Shown: positions 13,001 to 28,000 of the stretch, piece by piece | Numbering within the stretch: position 1 is the stretch's first letter | Layout of the letters: every line of letters starts with the position of its first letter | From: Trichostrongylus colubriformis | Taxonomy: Eukaryota > Nematoda > Chromadorea > Rhabditida > Trichostrongylidae | DNA: 64,000 nucleotides | Direction: 5' to 3' | Assembly: GCA_963978905.1 (NCBI GenBank) | Contig: OZ022258.1 | Location: 27,470,716-27,534,715, forward strand | The notes under the pieces: generated by a model | The model's input: only the letters and a program-made list of their open reading frames with translations | Told to the model about the DNA's origin: nothing | Database searches by the model: none | Translations under genes and position numbers: made by a program

Positions 13001-16000
13001 AGCTCAAACAATTGACGTCGCCGACAACGCAACTCTGGTACTGGTGAACGAGGCTGTGGACACGAACATCGTGCAAACGTTCACTGACGATGAGCCGCGC
13101 ATCACGCTGATGACTGATTTCGTATCGCAGGTACGGTTTCTTTGTGAACTGTAGAAGTAGGATCAACCACAGCGCTGCTCGCAGTGCTTTGTACATTATC
13201 ACCCACGAGAGCTTGACGATTCAGAATTTCGTCTCGGCTTATAACGATCGAAATGGAGCACTACTCAAGAAAATGCAGCCGTATTACTTTGAAATTATCG
13301 CCTTCAACGCCGTGAGTTGGTCCAATTATTACTTGTTGTCACTTGGAAGCTAATGATATAGCGATAACATCATAAGGTCCATATTTCTCGTTTGTCGGAA
13401 GAGAAAGTTGAGCTGGAATTGTCACTATTGCGTAGGCTCGACCCTTCATTTCTGCCAACGGCTAGTGTGACTCACAGCACCCACACTTAATTTGACTCCA
13501 AGATGCTTTATCCTATTTATGGCTTCTACCCATGTTTGATAAGATTATGTTGTATATAGCTACTGTCGTTGGCATCGACAAAAAGAGCCATAATTGCTGT
13601 TCTGTTCTTGAGAAGAGACGCGAAAGCACACTAATGGCTGAGGCTAACTCGCCTTGTTTGGCGAAGGACCTTAGCTGTCTTTCGTGGCGTCTGTCAGCTC
13701 TTGTGGCGCCACCGCTGTGACATGTGCAGTAACTTTTCCTAATATCCTGAAATTTCTCATTCGTCCATTGCGTGAATTCACAGAAGGCACACTCCACGAT
13801 CGCTAAATGTGTCTACTTACCTTCTTGAGGCAATAGTTCCACTGGTCACTATCAGAGCTGCACCTTTTTCGCCACGAAAGACAGCCAGGGTCCTTCGCCA
13901 CACAAAGCGACGCGCAATAACGGCGCTTCATCTGCTCGAATCCACTCCGACTTCACCCACCTGAGCTCTTATTTGTCAACTGAACAAAATGGGTAGCGTC
14001 GGAGTTAGGGCCGTGATAGCGCACCGTGGCGACGCAAAAAAGGCGCATCACTAATGGTTGCCCACGGATCGACTGCCCTAAAGAAGTAACTCGATTCATC
14101 TGATTATCGTGGAGTGTGCCTCTGAGTATCGTTCATGGTCACATCGAATCGCATTTCAGTTAGCCGCCCAGGTCTACCAGAATCTGACCACGATTCCTCG
14201 AAGTCACATCGTACCCGATCCGAATTACGGTGATGATCCGAAGGACATGGCCAATCTTTGTCCTGCAAAAAGTTAGTCTTCTCCATTACAGACTGATAAC
14301 ACAGACACCGTTGTTACCTATTCGTTTTACATACATCTCTGGTCACATCATGAAACATTAATGACTTACATAAGTGAAGAACGTTTTCAAAAAGTGTTCA
14401 TTTTTTCTCCAAAATCCTTTACATCCAGGAAAGGGGTATGCCAGCGCAGCGAATACCCGGTAGACAATGACAGATCATATCTGGTGATACAGTTCTACTT
14501 GACATTACACACTCGCAGTAGCACTCAGCACAAAGAACCGGTGACATTCAAACTCTCTGCCTTTCTGGCACTATCGTGAAGGTGCTTTACGAGCCGGTTG
14601 TACTCGTCATTGATGTTTTCGATAAAGGAATCCGTCCATACACCTGCGAGAGAAACGAGTTGCTCCCAGTTGATGACTGTCTGGGGTCTTCGCTCCGTGA
14701 ATTTCGCGGCCCCCCTCAACGTATCGGAAAGAGGATAGGTCTAATCTCGTATAAAACTTCGGAACAACAGCGACGTCGGAGGCAAAATCTTCGATTAAAG
14801 ACGACGTGATCGATCTGATTATGGAATAGTCCACCGGTTGACTCCCAAGTCCATCGCAGATGAGAGGGCTTCTGGAGCTGTGAGTTACCATGAATGGAGT
14901 TGATGGACATAATGAACTCAGACAGCCTTTCACCCTGTTCATTCCATTCCGTTCCGTGAGTCCCGATGTGAAGCTCATTGTCCGCTCTTCCGGAGCCGAT
15001 CTTGGCGTTGAAGTGGCCGACCATGACTTTAAAGAAGGTGTGGTCTTCCTTATAGAACTTCTCCGATTCCACATAAAATGCCGAAGCATTCGAGCTCGTC
15101 CTCGTCGTAGCTTGATTTTGGTGCGTAGGCGACGAAGATGGTCGAAGCCGAGATTGAACCACATCCTTTCAATCGCAAATGCCCGAATCGGATTGTCAGA
15201 TTTTTGTACGGATCGATGTTCATGTCCAAGCACGTGTTGACGAGAACGCCCACACCGCCAACGCCTCTCCTGTCGCATGTTCCAAGAAACAGTTATTCAC
15301 CAGTCTCGTACGCGGCGTGTAGCCGGCGATACCTCCTCGTCTCAGTTAGTCCGATGACGTCGTACATTATCTTCGTGGCTTCTTGTTCTTGGATACTCGC
15401 TTCCGATGTAAGGGATCGTGCATTGTAAGTACAGAGCGCAATCTTCGTCCCTCTCGATTTAGACAGCCTGTTATAGCCCTGAAAATTCAGCAGCCTCTCC
15501 ACAGCGGTCCTACCCAACGCTGCCGTATTGGGCGTTTAGGGGGAGGAGACCCATACTTATTGCTGTTTTCGGCAAGATTTAGACCCACGAGCAGCTGCCA
15601 GGCTCTGTCGTGGGAGTTGGGTATGCTCCGCGTAGTAGCCACGCTATTCCAAGGAGGACTTGTGGTTTGTTTGTCGGGGGCGACTCCGGACCGCCTCCCA
15701 TGTACCTCTCAGCCGTTAGAATGGAAGCTTTTGGCTGGCCGAATGCAGGATTCCAACTGCACCATACAGAACGCTCCTACACGTATGCAAGAACGTCTGC
15801 ATGGATACAGAGGGTATGAATCGGTCCAGCGCAGCAGAAGCATGGAGTTCATCCCTTGAATCCACCTGCGCCTCAGGGCAGGTACATGGTGGCTCTAGCC
15901 CCCATCCGCCACCTGGGGTCGCGCCACGTAACCTGGCCACCTAATGGCTCAAGGTGCTTCAGCAAAAGACCCGCGGCGAAGGATATCCGTGGAAAAATGA

Positions 16001-19000
16001 CTATTGATTCTATTGAGGGTAATAGCTAGAAGTTCCGAGTAGATAAGTGCGATCATAATCGTGATAATTACAACAATTTCGATGGTTATGGGCGACCACA
16101 CCTTTGCTTCCCACCTCCTCATGTCGGTGCATTTGGAAATATCGGTGCGATTGCCTATCAACAAAATGAAAATGGATTGTAGACTCAAAAATCAGGGTTC
16201 AGAAATGAGTTGAGAACAGAAAGGGGGCTCGCGAATCCCAGTCTTTTGTCGAAAAGCATGAAATTTTCTGCCAAATGTGGATGTCGGCATTTCCCTATCA
16301 AAAGAATTACTCAATAGAGCTTGTTCACAACAAGTTGTAATACAAAACTTTTTGTGAGAGATTATAAGGTACCTTACTGAGTGGCGTTGCATTGTAATGC
16401 ATGAAGTGTTCAGAGACTTCGGTACCAACCATCATGATTGTCATCATCGGTACCTGCGCTGGTGCAGTGCTTATCCTTATCATCGCCACTGTGCTTTATC
16501 GTCAAAAGTACATGTGGATGGAGAAGCTGAACAGATTCCGATCGCATCACGATGGTGATAAGGCAATGGAGGATGACGACATGTGAGTCAGACGAAGTTG
16601 TATGTCACCCGAGACGCGCTCACAATGTGCGTTTGTATCTCGCTCTTTGCCCGAATGAATGCATTGAGATTCGTTTCAATGGGTTGCCACTAAAGTAGCT
16701 TGCCACGCGATGGACGCTTATGCATGTAGAAGTGAAGTGATCGTGCAAATCAGGGGCAAACTAGGATCAGTTTGAGCTTGTTTACACCTTACTCCAACAT
16801 TCGCTTCAGGGTCTCCAAAAAAAGGAACCGACGGTAAGAGGGGTAACTCTAATCTATCGCCATACTGGATGCTGCGTTTTATTTGCTCGTAAAATCTATC
16901 GTTTCTCGAGGATTGCTTCGAAGGGGACGGTGACCACGCTGCAACTTTCGAAAGCCAAAAAAGTCAGGGAACTTGAGAGAGATGTGGTTACTGCGAAGGC
17001 AAATCTGTCCAATTCAGGATCGATTACTGGGAACTGTCACCGGAGCAGGTCATTATCAAGAATGAACAATTAGGACATGGCGCATACGGTCAGGTGTATA
17101 AAGGTGAAGTTTAGTGAAAAGAAGATTATACTATCGCTTGCTTTACACATAGCTCTTTCCTATACTTTCTCCTATTGAGTATAAACGTTTTCAGGGAAGC
17201 TTATTGGTCCCTCTCCTGGAATCCTACGGTACCACAAGAGCGAAGTTGCTCAATTCACCGACTGTGATTGTGCGGTAAAAATGCTACCTAAATATGCGTC
17301 CGATAGTGCCAGAGCAGAATTCATGCATGAGATCGAGTTGGTTAGTATATTTGATTCAACGGATTAGATTGTGCTATTAAGGTCGAGTTCCTCCCCGGTG
17401 GGCTGAACATTACATGCATAATTGGCCTGTCCTAATCATATTTCGCTCAGCTGTACGCTTTTACAGCCTTCTAATTATTACTTGCATAGTCCAACACTTC
17501 CTGGAAAATCTGACTGGATGAAATGATTCACTCGTTGAACAGGACAGTCGTCATATTTGATTGTCCTTGCAGAGCGAATGCAGAAAAAAAGCGGAACGAT
17601 TGCACGCCAACCCGGGACAAGTCAATGCCCCTCATGAACACAGAACAGATTGGGACACAACTGTTAAATTGCTTCTGAAAAACTGCACTATCTTTTCCAG
17701 GCTACGAAAAGGTCATAGTTAGAAAACGGCCTTTAAGAAAGTTGGGGAATAGTTCATAGTATTCCAAAAGTCGGATTTCAGCACTTTCGCCACATTGCGT
17801 TAGTCGGCCATTTCGACTCCTTACACAAGACTACGTGCAAAGCGAAAGGTCGGCTTTTACGGCAGACAGTGGCTCAGGGCTTAATTCCCACTAACTTTGG
17901 AAGAATATCTCCCTAGTAAATAAGAACTGCTCATCAAGATTACTGCAAATTTTCAAAGTGATCTATACACGGATAGTGGGTGTATCAGACACTTCCTTTC
18001 TTTCCCTTTTTTGGCTCTCGCGAAATTTTTCCAAAATGCCGTCTAATGTTCATAAACTGCGCTCAAATTCGCTAAATCCTTGCTTACGGTAGAGAGATCT
18101 ACCATAAGCTCTGCTCTATGTACCTAACACCTATTCATCTAACGCGCGCTTACTGTCTTCAGCGTTATACGTGTCAGGTGTGGCATAGCACTCTGTGGTG
18201 GGTGCGTGATAAGGAAAAACGTGATGGGAATGGAGAAAATCGAAGATAAAGATTTAGCTACGCACTAGTCGGGACACACAGTAGAGCAGCACTACAGAAA
18301 TTCTCTAATGGAACAGGGAAAACATGTCTTTGACATACTCTGTGGTGCGCCGAGACTTACTATGTCCTTACAGGATCGCTATCAACAAGCCGAAAACGAG
18401 CCTCTCAGTCATAAACATCAACAAAATTCATGTTTGGTCATTTATAAGGTGCCTTACTTCCAGATGAAAACCCTCGGTTTTCACGACAATATCGTCAGCA
18501 TGCTAGGCTGTATCACCGCGGCCAACAAGTCTTGCTTGGTAATCGAATACTGCGCCAACCGAGATTTACTCCGCTTCCTGAAGCAGCGAAAGACTGAATT
18601 GGATATAGTGAGCATCGAGTTACGTCTTCCACTCCTTGTTCCTGCTATGAGATCTGTTACAGAGTAAATCAATTGATGAGCAGATCGAATGCACCAAAGA
18701 GTTTCTGAACTTCGCATGGCAAATAGCGCAAGGAATGGTGAGTTTTCGTGAGCCGTTCTGATGATACTAGCTCTATCAAGAGCTCTATTGCGATCATTTT
18801 GCTCCTTCTGCGCCGACCTTGGAATCTCCAAGCTACTTGCTGGCTATATTCTCTTCGCCAATCTGAGTTCTTTTGGGGTGGCAAATGTCCAGTCTTATCC
18901 TTACTCCTATTTCTCGTTTCCTCAATCACAACCCATTGACAAAATGTGCAAAAAGCTAGTGAATAGTGAAAAAGTTGCGGTGTAAGTCAACTCGAAAGGG

Positions 19001-22000
19001 ACAAAAACGGAATGAAACGGTCAGAATAGCACCAATTCCCCAGCGTTGATCTCAAGTCTCGTTGCCTTGGACGGGATCAGAGATAATCAGTAGTTATGAG
19101 GCATTTACCGTAACTAAATGCACCAGTGTCCTAGAAGCGATTTGTGACACAACTTGCGTGAGTCAGAATTAATCCAGCCTCTTCTCCTCATGGCCATGCC
19201 GTGCTGAGCTATGATGCAGCCCGCTGAGGGATATGTGGTGACCTTTGGCCAGGCCCAGACGGCACGCAACCATTTGCGTAGCAAACTGTGCGACGATGTG
19301 GTCCACACGAGTGTCTTAACCCAAACTCGGTCTCACAATTACGGGTGCTCAAGCTATTTCGCCGAGGCACAGATTTAGGGTTTCTTTCGTTAATGGTTAG
19401 AGGGCGTCTTCCTGCGCCAGCTGTTTTCATTTATGGCGTGTGCACATCTATTTACTTCTGGTTCTTTAGACGCAGTTCTGGAAGTTTCTGTATTAGTTTC
19501 AACGAATTGTTTTTATCCTCACTTCAGCAAAGAATGCACAATATACACGTTACCCTCAGTGGTCCTTCTAAAAGCCCACTCCTGATTAGCTTGAGTCAAA
19601 GCGCTGATTTATGAAGGGTGAAGTGCTGAAGAATCTGCCGACAAAGACAAATGCGAGGGAAGTCCCCGAAAATGGCAAAAATAAGGCCTCTTGTTATTTG
19701 ACCTTGGACGAGACTACTGTGTAAGGACGAGCCTCAGAACTACTTCCCGCTGGATGGTATCATTAAGAACTTTAGGATATCATCTGTTTCTTCATGCCAA
19801 GGTCTCCCTTATCACTTGCATCTCTTCCTTACTTTATATTATCAACGACGTCTTTCGCCTCGTTGTTGCATTCCCTGCAAACGTCAATGCCACTGTAAGG
19901 CTTCTTCCGTTGTGCCAACGAGGTTGTTAGGTGGAATCTTTATTGTTGGCCTGACGTTTTGACCACATCGTCTTCCTCAAAAGCCTGAACGTGGCTCAAG
20001 ATCTAGGATTTTGTTCACTATACCGTCAAACGCCTCATCCCCAGCGGTTCTGACAAAGATCTAGGAAAACAATGGAGAAACTTTATACGTCAGAAACAAA
20101 CTCACCACTCCACCACCGCAAGAGGAACAACGCCACTCAGAGTCAGTTGTTATTAGTGAATGAGAGATGCCATGCTGTCCTCATACATATAGTATAGTTT
20201 GAGACATGCACTTCTCCCATTTTGGATCAGCTCTCATTCACTAATAACAACTGACTCTGAGCGGCGTTGTTCCGCTCTTGCGGTGGTGGAGTGGTGAGTT
20301 TGTTTCTGACGTACGGGGTTTCTCCGTTGTTTTCCTAGATCTTTGTCAAAACCGCTGGGGGGATGAGGCGTTTAACGGTATGGTGAAAAAATCCTAAATC
20401 TTGAGCCACGTTTAGGCCTTTGAGGAAGACGATCTGGTCGAGACGTCAGGCCATCAATAAAGATTCCACCTGACAGCCTCGTTGGCACAACAGAAGAAGT
20501 CTTACAATATTATCGATACCGAGGTTCTACGATAAGAGAAGTTGGAGTCATTGCCAACAATCACGTTTGGAGTGGGCGGGCCTGGGCTGCTAGGTGGAGT
20601 CGCGCTTGCTTCTCTAGCTCGGTACGCTCCAGGGATTGACACTCGCGCATAGAAGTGCAGCCTACTGGCTTTGTTTAGAAATATCTTACCACGGCAGGAG
20701 CTGTAATATCTCAGTAATCCTGGAAAAAGCTCTGAGGCCTTTATATTATTGACCTAGTTTCTTGTTAAACGCACCCTTTTTACTCAAACTGAAAAGATTT
20801 CGAGAATGCATCGTTTTGGAGAGGATAATAGAATGACGTGTCAAATAAAGTAAAGCACAATATGAGCAGGATGAACATAATGAAGAAATGTATATGGAAA
20901 CTGTGCGTCTTCTACTGGGTGGCTCCTAATTATTTGCGCGTATTTTGGCGTAGTTTATTACTAATAATTTTAACAAAAAACAACGGTTATATAATCTGAT
21001 ACAACTTCTAGATATATACAGGGTGCGCCAAAATTACGTGCGCAGATATCCACCGTTGTAGAAACGGCTAAACAAAGAGTTGCGGACTGTTTTTTGGTAA
21101 CAATTTATTGATGTAGAGCAATGCCTAATAATCATTCACTCGAGAAGATGTTTGAAATGAGCTCCTTTTGCAGCAATACAGGCCTTCAGTCTCTTCTCCA
21201 CTCTCACCGTGCGACATCACTGTGGAAGGGGACGTCTATCGTCCCACGCCTCCCTCTGTATAAATCATCAGCCCTTCATCAAAGTGGGATATGTAAACAT
21301 CCATGATATTGCCAAAAGTTTAGCGAATCAAATGGTGCTTATTTTGTGAGAAAAGATGCAGTCTGAGCCAAGTTATGATCTCCCGAATTTGAAATTGCGA
21401 AAACCGGTGAACGTTCCTTACAACCTAGTAAAATCTTAATCTTTGGTCAGATAGCAATCGAAGACTCCCGTGAGTTGTTGGAAACTTTGTCAGTGGTCAA
21501 TGCATGCTCCAACAGGACTAGGCACCTGCTCATTCTGCGAGATCCACACAGGCATTCTGCGAGTGTCACTTTCCTGGCTACTGAACGAAGGACTACTGTC
21601 AACTAACTCGCCTGATCTGAATCCGATGGATTTCGCTGTATGGGGCTATTTGCAGCAGAAGGTCTCCTCGAGAAGGCAGCAAAATTTGAACGCTCTCAAA
21701 GCTTCACTTCAGAAGGCGTGGGACGATATCGACGTCACCTAGCATGGCCCCCAGTGATGTCGGTGGAGAAGAGACTGGAGGCCTGTATTGCTTTAAAAGG
21801 AGTTCATTTCGAACATCTTCCGAGTGAATGATTGCTAGGCATTGCTCTACATAGGAATTGTATCAGATTGTATAACCGTTGTTTTTTGTTGAAGTTTTTA
21901 GTAACAAACTACGCGCAAATAATTAGGAGCCACCCTGTATGCACAAAGAAAGAACAGTGGAAAAGAACAAAGACAATCACGTGATACTGACATCACACAT

Positions 22001-25000
22001 TTCCAAAAAAGGACAAAAAGGAAGGAGGCTTACATATGAAAAGCTATTAGGCACGTCGATTCATCTTTGATGACTTTACACATTCGTCCCAAATTACCCT
22101 TATCACTGCCTCCGAAGTAATCTGAGAAAGAAGAAAGAGAGCTTTTCAGTGCTACTTAGGACAGAAGCGCATCATTCACAGAGATCTGGCCGCAAGGAAT
22201 ATTCTTATCGCAGGAGTAGACGGAATGAAGCACGCCAAGGTTTGTCACTTGTTACTTTTGTTAGTTTTCCGCGAAAGCAAAACCGAAGCATTCTAATGAA
22301 GGGATTCAGAGCGTGAACTGATTTAGATTTATATTTGTCATTGAATTTTGCAAGTGAAAAGCACGCTCCACGATTTTCATAGAAAATCAATTTCCTCGCA
22401 AGCAAACAGAGCTATTCGCGATGGCGGACCTCACGCCAATTACATGACTGGGGTGTATAAGTACGTTAAGGTACCTCACATAAGTAGCAGGCCGACATCT
22501 ACAGCCAGGGTCAAGCTTTAATGGGACCTACTGAAAAAGGTCCACACGACTCTTCCCTCTATTGTTTTTTGCAAGGGCGAGTGTTACGATCCACAGGTGG
22601 AAAGGTAGATGGAATCCATGTGAGAGGCAGAATTTTGCTTTCTAAAGGGCTCTTCCCTATTCAGCGGGAGAAAGATCTCTCAAAGTTTTTCCATGGACCA
22701 GCGTATCAGAGTACAATAGTGCCCACGTTTCTGATCAATCGACACCGCACGACGGATTAATTACCTGCAAATCGTTGTAGCAATACAATTTTGTTCAAAG
22801 TGAATGAAATGGGAAAAGGATGAAAAGCGTTGGACTCGCCTCTGCGCGACGAATTCTACGGTGTTTAAAGGATCTAACTTGATGAGCAGATCATTAGCCT
22901 TTCCTTGAAAGCTTATAACACCTTTTTTGAACCACTCCGACTCTTTCAGGCCTATATTCTCATGTTTGTTGTTGGCCCATATTCTGCACAGACATCATTT
23001 TCCAGTATGCTTCGTTGCATTTGCTGGACCCTTTTTTGCGAGACGACTTTACTACATTTTTGAAAGTATCGAAGCTCATTTCGTCAAAAATCCGCTAGAA
23101 ACTAAAGAAGTCACTCACCGTTCAAAGATTACGTGTTGCACACTGCAGAAATCATATTGCCTTCCGGACTGCAAGCAGGTGTTCTTCTATGACAAGCCGT
23201 TGAACATCGGTCCATGGCATATTCCGGAGATAGAATAATTCCCTCTTTACCTCTGAAATAACATGTTCGGGCAATAAAAATCGCATAGCGACTTGCAGAG
23301 TGCATAGTTCCAAGCTCAACAGATTCTATACCAATACAAAATAGCTGATAAAGTCGTGATCAAAGCCTCGTGGTGGTACCACGTCACATCGCTAGCCACT
23401 ATTATCAAGAACTTCACTGTTTTAGTTTAGTAACATGCACATTTGTGTGCAAGAGAGAGTAAAGCAACGAGCACAGTGGGTTCAGTAAGGTTTACTAGAG
23501 AACCAGGCACAGAGCACGAAAGGATGACACACGGTGAGATCGCACTCAGAGGTCCACAGTCCACGATGAAGTCCACGCCAGCCGTCCGCGGTGATGTCGT
23601 CTTGTCGACTCCCCGATCCCTGAGCCACCGACGTCGGCTCGCCGCGTTATCTACGCTTGCCATCTGAACGAGAAGCATACAGGAACTTATAGACTAACGG
23701 GTAATACTAAGTCCAGAACAGCAACCTTTTACATCCTTTACACCTCCCCTGCCACAAAAAGTCCGTCCCGGACTTTAAAGTTATGAAAAAAATTAAACAT
23801 ACCCTTCGAGTTTGAATAAACCAGGGAAGCTGTGCGGCAGACGTCGTTGTTCGGCAGACATCGTTGGAGGCGACCGGGGGTGGGCTGCTGGAGGGGAGTG
23901 TAGTGGAAACGGAAGCCCCGGTGAGGGTGGGCCAGGGTGGGAGACCGCAACGGATGGTTATTGGTTGCGAAATAGGTGCTGGAGGCGGGACGAAGGTATG
24001 ACTGCGGTAGCGTTTTCTGCCCATCTGACGACTGCTCCCCAGTTGGGAAGGGTGCGGAGGGTGGCAACGCTGCCCAATATAAACTGCCCTTGTCGGCATC
24101 GCGTAATAGCAACATTCAGCCGCCGAAGGTCATCAATGAAGCCTGACGCCTCGGGTGCGAAATCGGTACGCGTAGTCAGAAGGATGATGACTTCGACTTC
24201 ACGCCCCTGTACCGAATCGACTGTGGCGATCTCGATCTGACGTTCCGCTGCGTAGTCGAGTAGAAGGCGAAACTGCTCGCGGTAGAAGGTTACCACGCAT
24301 ATTTGACTAGGACGTAGACCGCTCCGCAGAAGCTCCGTCATCAGAGAGGCGCAAACACTGGCCTCATCCTCGTTGAGATGAGAACGGCTCAAGGCGCGGA
24401 TGGAGCTGCCCTCAATATCGACCAAAACGAACGGTAGCTGAGGGTTTGGGAAACGCAGCCGATCCAACAGCATACATCGGGCACTCGCGGAGGCGCCGTT
24501 AATTAGAGACCCTCGGTATACCAGAGTGTTAGGTAGAGCATTGAGAGCAGGATGGGCCCTGAAGGTTGTCACGAGAACCGATTTGGGAACTCCAGGTGCC
24601 TTTGCAAGTACAGTCATGATGCTGCGCGCTCCAAACACCGCCGGATTGGCTTCTGTGGGACACTTGACATGTGGTCTCATTTGATAAGCGTCTCCAATAT
24701 AGAGCTGTCGTGCATCCGGGAACATTGTGACGAGGGACGCGAACACCGGCTCGGGTACTTGTGAGGCCTCATCGATTATAATGGCCGTTCGATCCGCTAG
24801 GTGGGTCTTGAAAATTCCTCCTGTGGCCGTCGTGTTCAACAGGGACGCGGTTGTCAGGAGTAAGACATCTGGCACGCGAACACGGAACATTGTGTTAACC
24901 ACCTTTTTAACACACTCTGACACGTCCTTTTCGGCGACGATGTACTCCTCGATCTCATCTGCCGACATATTCATCGACCGCTCGGGATCGGTTACGTAGC

Positions 25001-28000
25001 GTTCGTAGAGTTCTCGTCCTCGGCGAAATCGCTCCCAGTACTCACGTTCGTGCGAGCGCATCTGTTGCTCGAAGTCGTCGCCCAGCGATTTTAAGATCTC
25101 GTGTATATCCACGGGTGTAGACGGAGACTCATCTAAGAATGCCGATTCCGACACGTACCGTAGTAGACGTACCTGACGAAATTCTTCGATCGCCAACATG
25201 GTATTCGTAAAGTTGGCCACTGCGTTGTTCGTCGTAGACGCGACTATGATCGGTCCTTTCTTGTTCTGAATGAGAAGTCCTGCGATGATGGAACCGAGGA
25301 ATGTCTTTCCCGTGCCGAATGCAGCTTGTATCTCGGCTATCGGGTGACCAGCCATCCCGAGTTGTAGTGAGGCCTTCTGATCTGGTGTCAAAGGAATAGA
25401 CTGTTGTTTGAGCCGGAAGGTATCCGGGAATGTTGCGCTCTTGCTGGGGCCGGGCTCGCCCGTGGAGGAGGAGGCGTCCTGCTTGCGATACACCATGTCG
25501 AGTATCCGATGGCCGACCGTACCGGATTCCACTCGTTCCACGAGATGGAGCATGCGGGATACGGCCTCATTTGCTGGGTTCGCTGACTTAGTGGGCTTCG
25601 CGAGGCGCACATAGCCGTCGACGAGAACTCTTCCATTGAGAAGTCGACCGTGTCGCTCTATCAGCGCCGTAAGTCCGCTGTGATTCCAGGTGTATCCGGC
25701 GATACGTATCGAAAGCTGCTTACTCTCCAAATTGCAGGTGACGGACTCCACTCTCATCTTCGTGGTGTGTTCAGCGCCGGTAACCCAGAAGTCGAGGGTT
25801 CGGCCCTGGGTCCAGCCAGCTTCGTGCGGCATATCACCTAGGACGAAATCGAGTCGCAGAGGACACATGGTACCGGGAGGGAGCGTCAGCGTGACCCAAC
25901 GGACAGCCGTGTCGTCCAGCATGTTGGCCATCGCCGCTAAAGCGGAGCAGGCGACGTTGAATAGGCGACCCATTTTGTGTTTGGATCGTCCTGGATCTGA
26001 AGTGAAGCTATTGAAGTCGTTGGCCCGATCAGTTAGCCAATCGATATCCTCCGGGCGCAAGTTCATTACCCGAAGCGGAAGAACTCCTTCGCTGGCGTTC
26101 ACCGGTAGAAAGCGGCTGGCCAGTTGACACAGCTGTTCTCGTGCCTGGACGGACACTGGAGGTTCCGAAAAGCGTATTGCACATGAAGTGTTGAGCCGGG
26201 TTTCGGCGAGTACCAGTGAGTACAGATATATGTCACCGAGGTCCGAGTCGCAGATAGACGGGGTGACAACTACGGCCTCCGGTGCACCTTCGAACACGGC
26301 CAGAAACTTCGTTACGCTGTCTGCGCGGGTGACGAGATGCACCACGATACCAAGCCCGGTTTGGTGATGCACATGAGGCGTTATCAGTGCGAAACGGTCC
26401 ACACGGAAGAAGTACACCGACGACGGATCCATTGCTGTAGCTCTTGGGATACGAGAGCGCTGTAAGATATTCACTGGGTCTCGCAGGGCCGCCCGCGTGG
26501 GAGTGAGTGAGTAGACCCACACGAGGTCTTTAACCGATATGAGTGACCTGTCGAATCCACGCATATTGGTGGTTACATCAATCGCATACTGCTCCAGGAC
26601 GATGCAATGAAGGTCTCGTCGATCTGGCCCGATAACGAAGAAATCCTTCGCCTCTAAAATAACGCCATTTCCGTACCCCACGGCAACGACTTGGTAGAGT
26701 ACCGGATGGGAGGCACCGAACGAAGGGGGAGCCAGCGTCGAGGAGTAAGATTTGAGCGGAGTTTGCCTCTGTTCACGGACCGGTTCTGAATACCTTCCTT
26801 CCATAGTGCTTGTGATGAGTGCCAAGGAATCTTGCCGGAACTTTATCGCTGCTTCCAGAGTCTGGAGCTCCATGACGGGAATCTTGTTGGAGGGCCGTGG
26901 AGCATCGCGGATGAACACAGGAAATAGCGAACGCACGAACCGCGCTCCGTCGTATCCGGCTGGGGGAATCGGTCGATACGTCTCGAGTGATAACTCGCTG
27001 GTTACGCAGTCGTTGGCGATGTTGGCGTAGCGAGGACGTCGAGGGCGGGAGTTCGTCCTGTGTACAGACGGGTGAGCTACCGTCTGTACACAGGACGAAC
27101 TCTTGGTCACGGGGATAAGCCAGACACGGCTTGGACATGAGGCAATCGCGGAGGGCTCGGAACGCTTCTTCCTGCCTTGTACCCCATATAAACTTGGCAC
27201 TATCCTTGGTAAGCTCATACAAGGGAGCTGCCATGGTAGAGAAGTTGCGGATAAAGCGCCGAAAGAAGTTTGCCATCCCCAGAAATCGTTTAACCTCTTT
27301 AACACATGCTGGCGTAGGGAACTCCCTGATGGCTTTAATGTTACGATCCGCCGGACTGTAATAGGTGAACGATATTTCGTGACCTAAGAAGCTGACTTTA
27401 GACCGTGCTATGTCTGTCAATTTTTTCCCGAAAGTTTTGATGTTGAAGGGTCGGAAGCGATCAAATACTGAGCGAAGAGTCTGCAAATGATCGTCGAAAG
27501 TCTTATTAAAAATGATGATGTCATCGATGTATGCTAGGCAACTGTCGTCGAGTCCAGATAGGATGCGGGACATAGCTCTGCAAAAATATGCACCAGCATT
27601 GCGTAAACCGAATGGTAAGTATACAAACTGGTAGATACCCCGGTGCGTGGCCCAACCGCACTTCTCTTGACTCTCAGGGGACATGAGCAGTTGCATGTAC
27701 CCGGATGCGAGGTCTAAAGTGGTGTAATATCTATTCCCGGCGACCTTCAAGAGCAGATCCTCAATACGAGGGAGCGGGTAGTGATCCGGAATAGTCACGG
27801 CATTCAGAGGTCGAAAGTCGAGGCAGACCCGCAACGAGCCGTCTCGCTTTTTCACGAGTACTGTGTTATGGACCCAAGGAGTATCGCTTTCCACGATACG
27901 GCCAGCCTTGAGCAACTTGTTGATATGCTCATCCAGCTCCTTTTGGAATTTCACCGGAATCCGAGGAGGTCGAAATCTCATGGGAGGCGACTCGGTAGTT

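Noticed and set aside
22927..23238. 103-codon ORF as a gene
   Set aside because: Most of it lies in the arm of an inverted repeat that recurs at 33.9-34.3 kb, so it is repeat sequence.
23812..24240. + strand ORFs across the helicase, pol and gag regions
   Set aside because: They are shadows of the long minus-strand frames, which carry all recognisable motifs.
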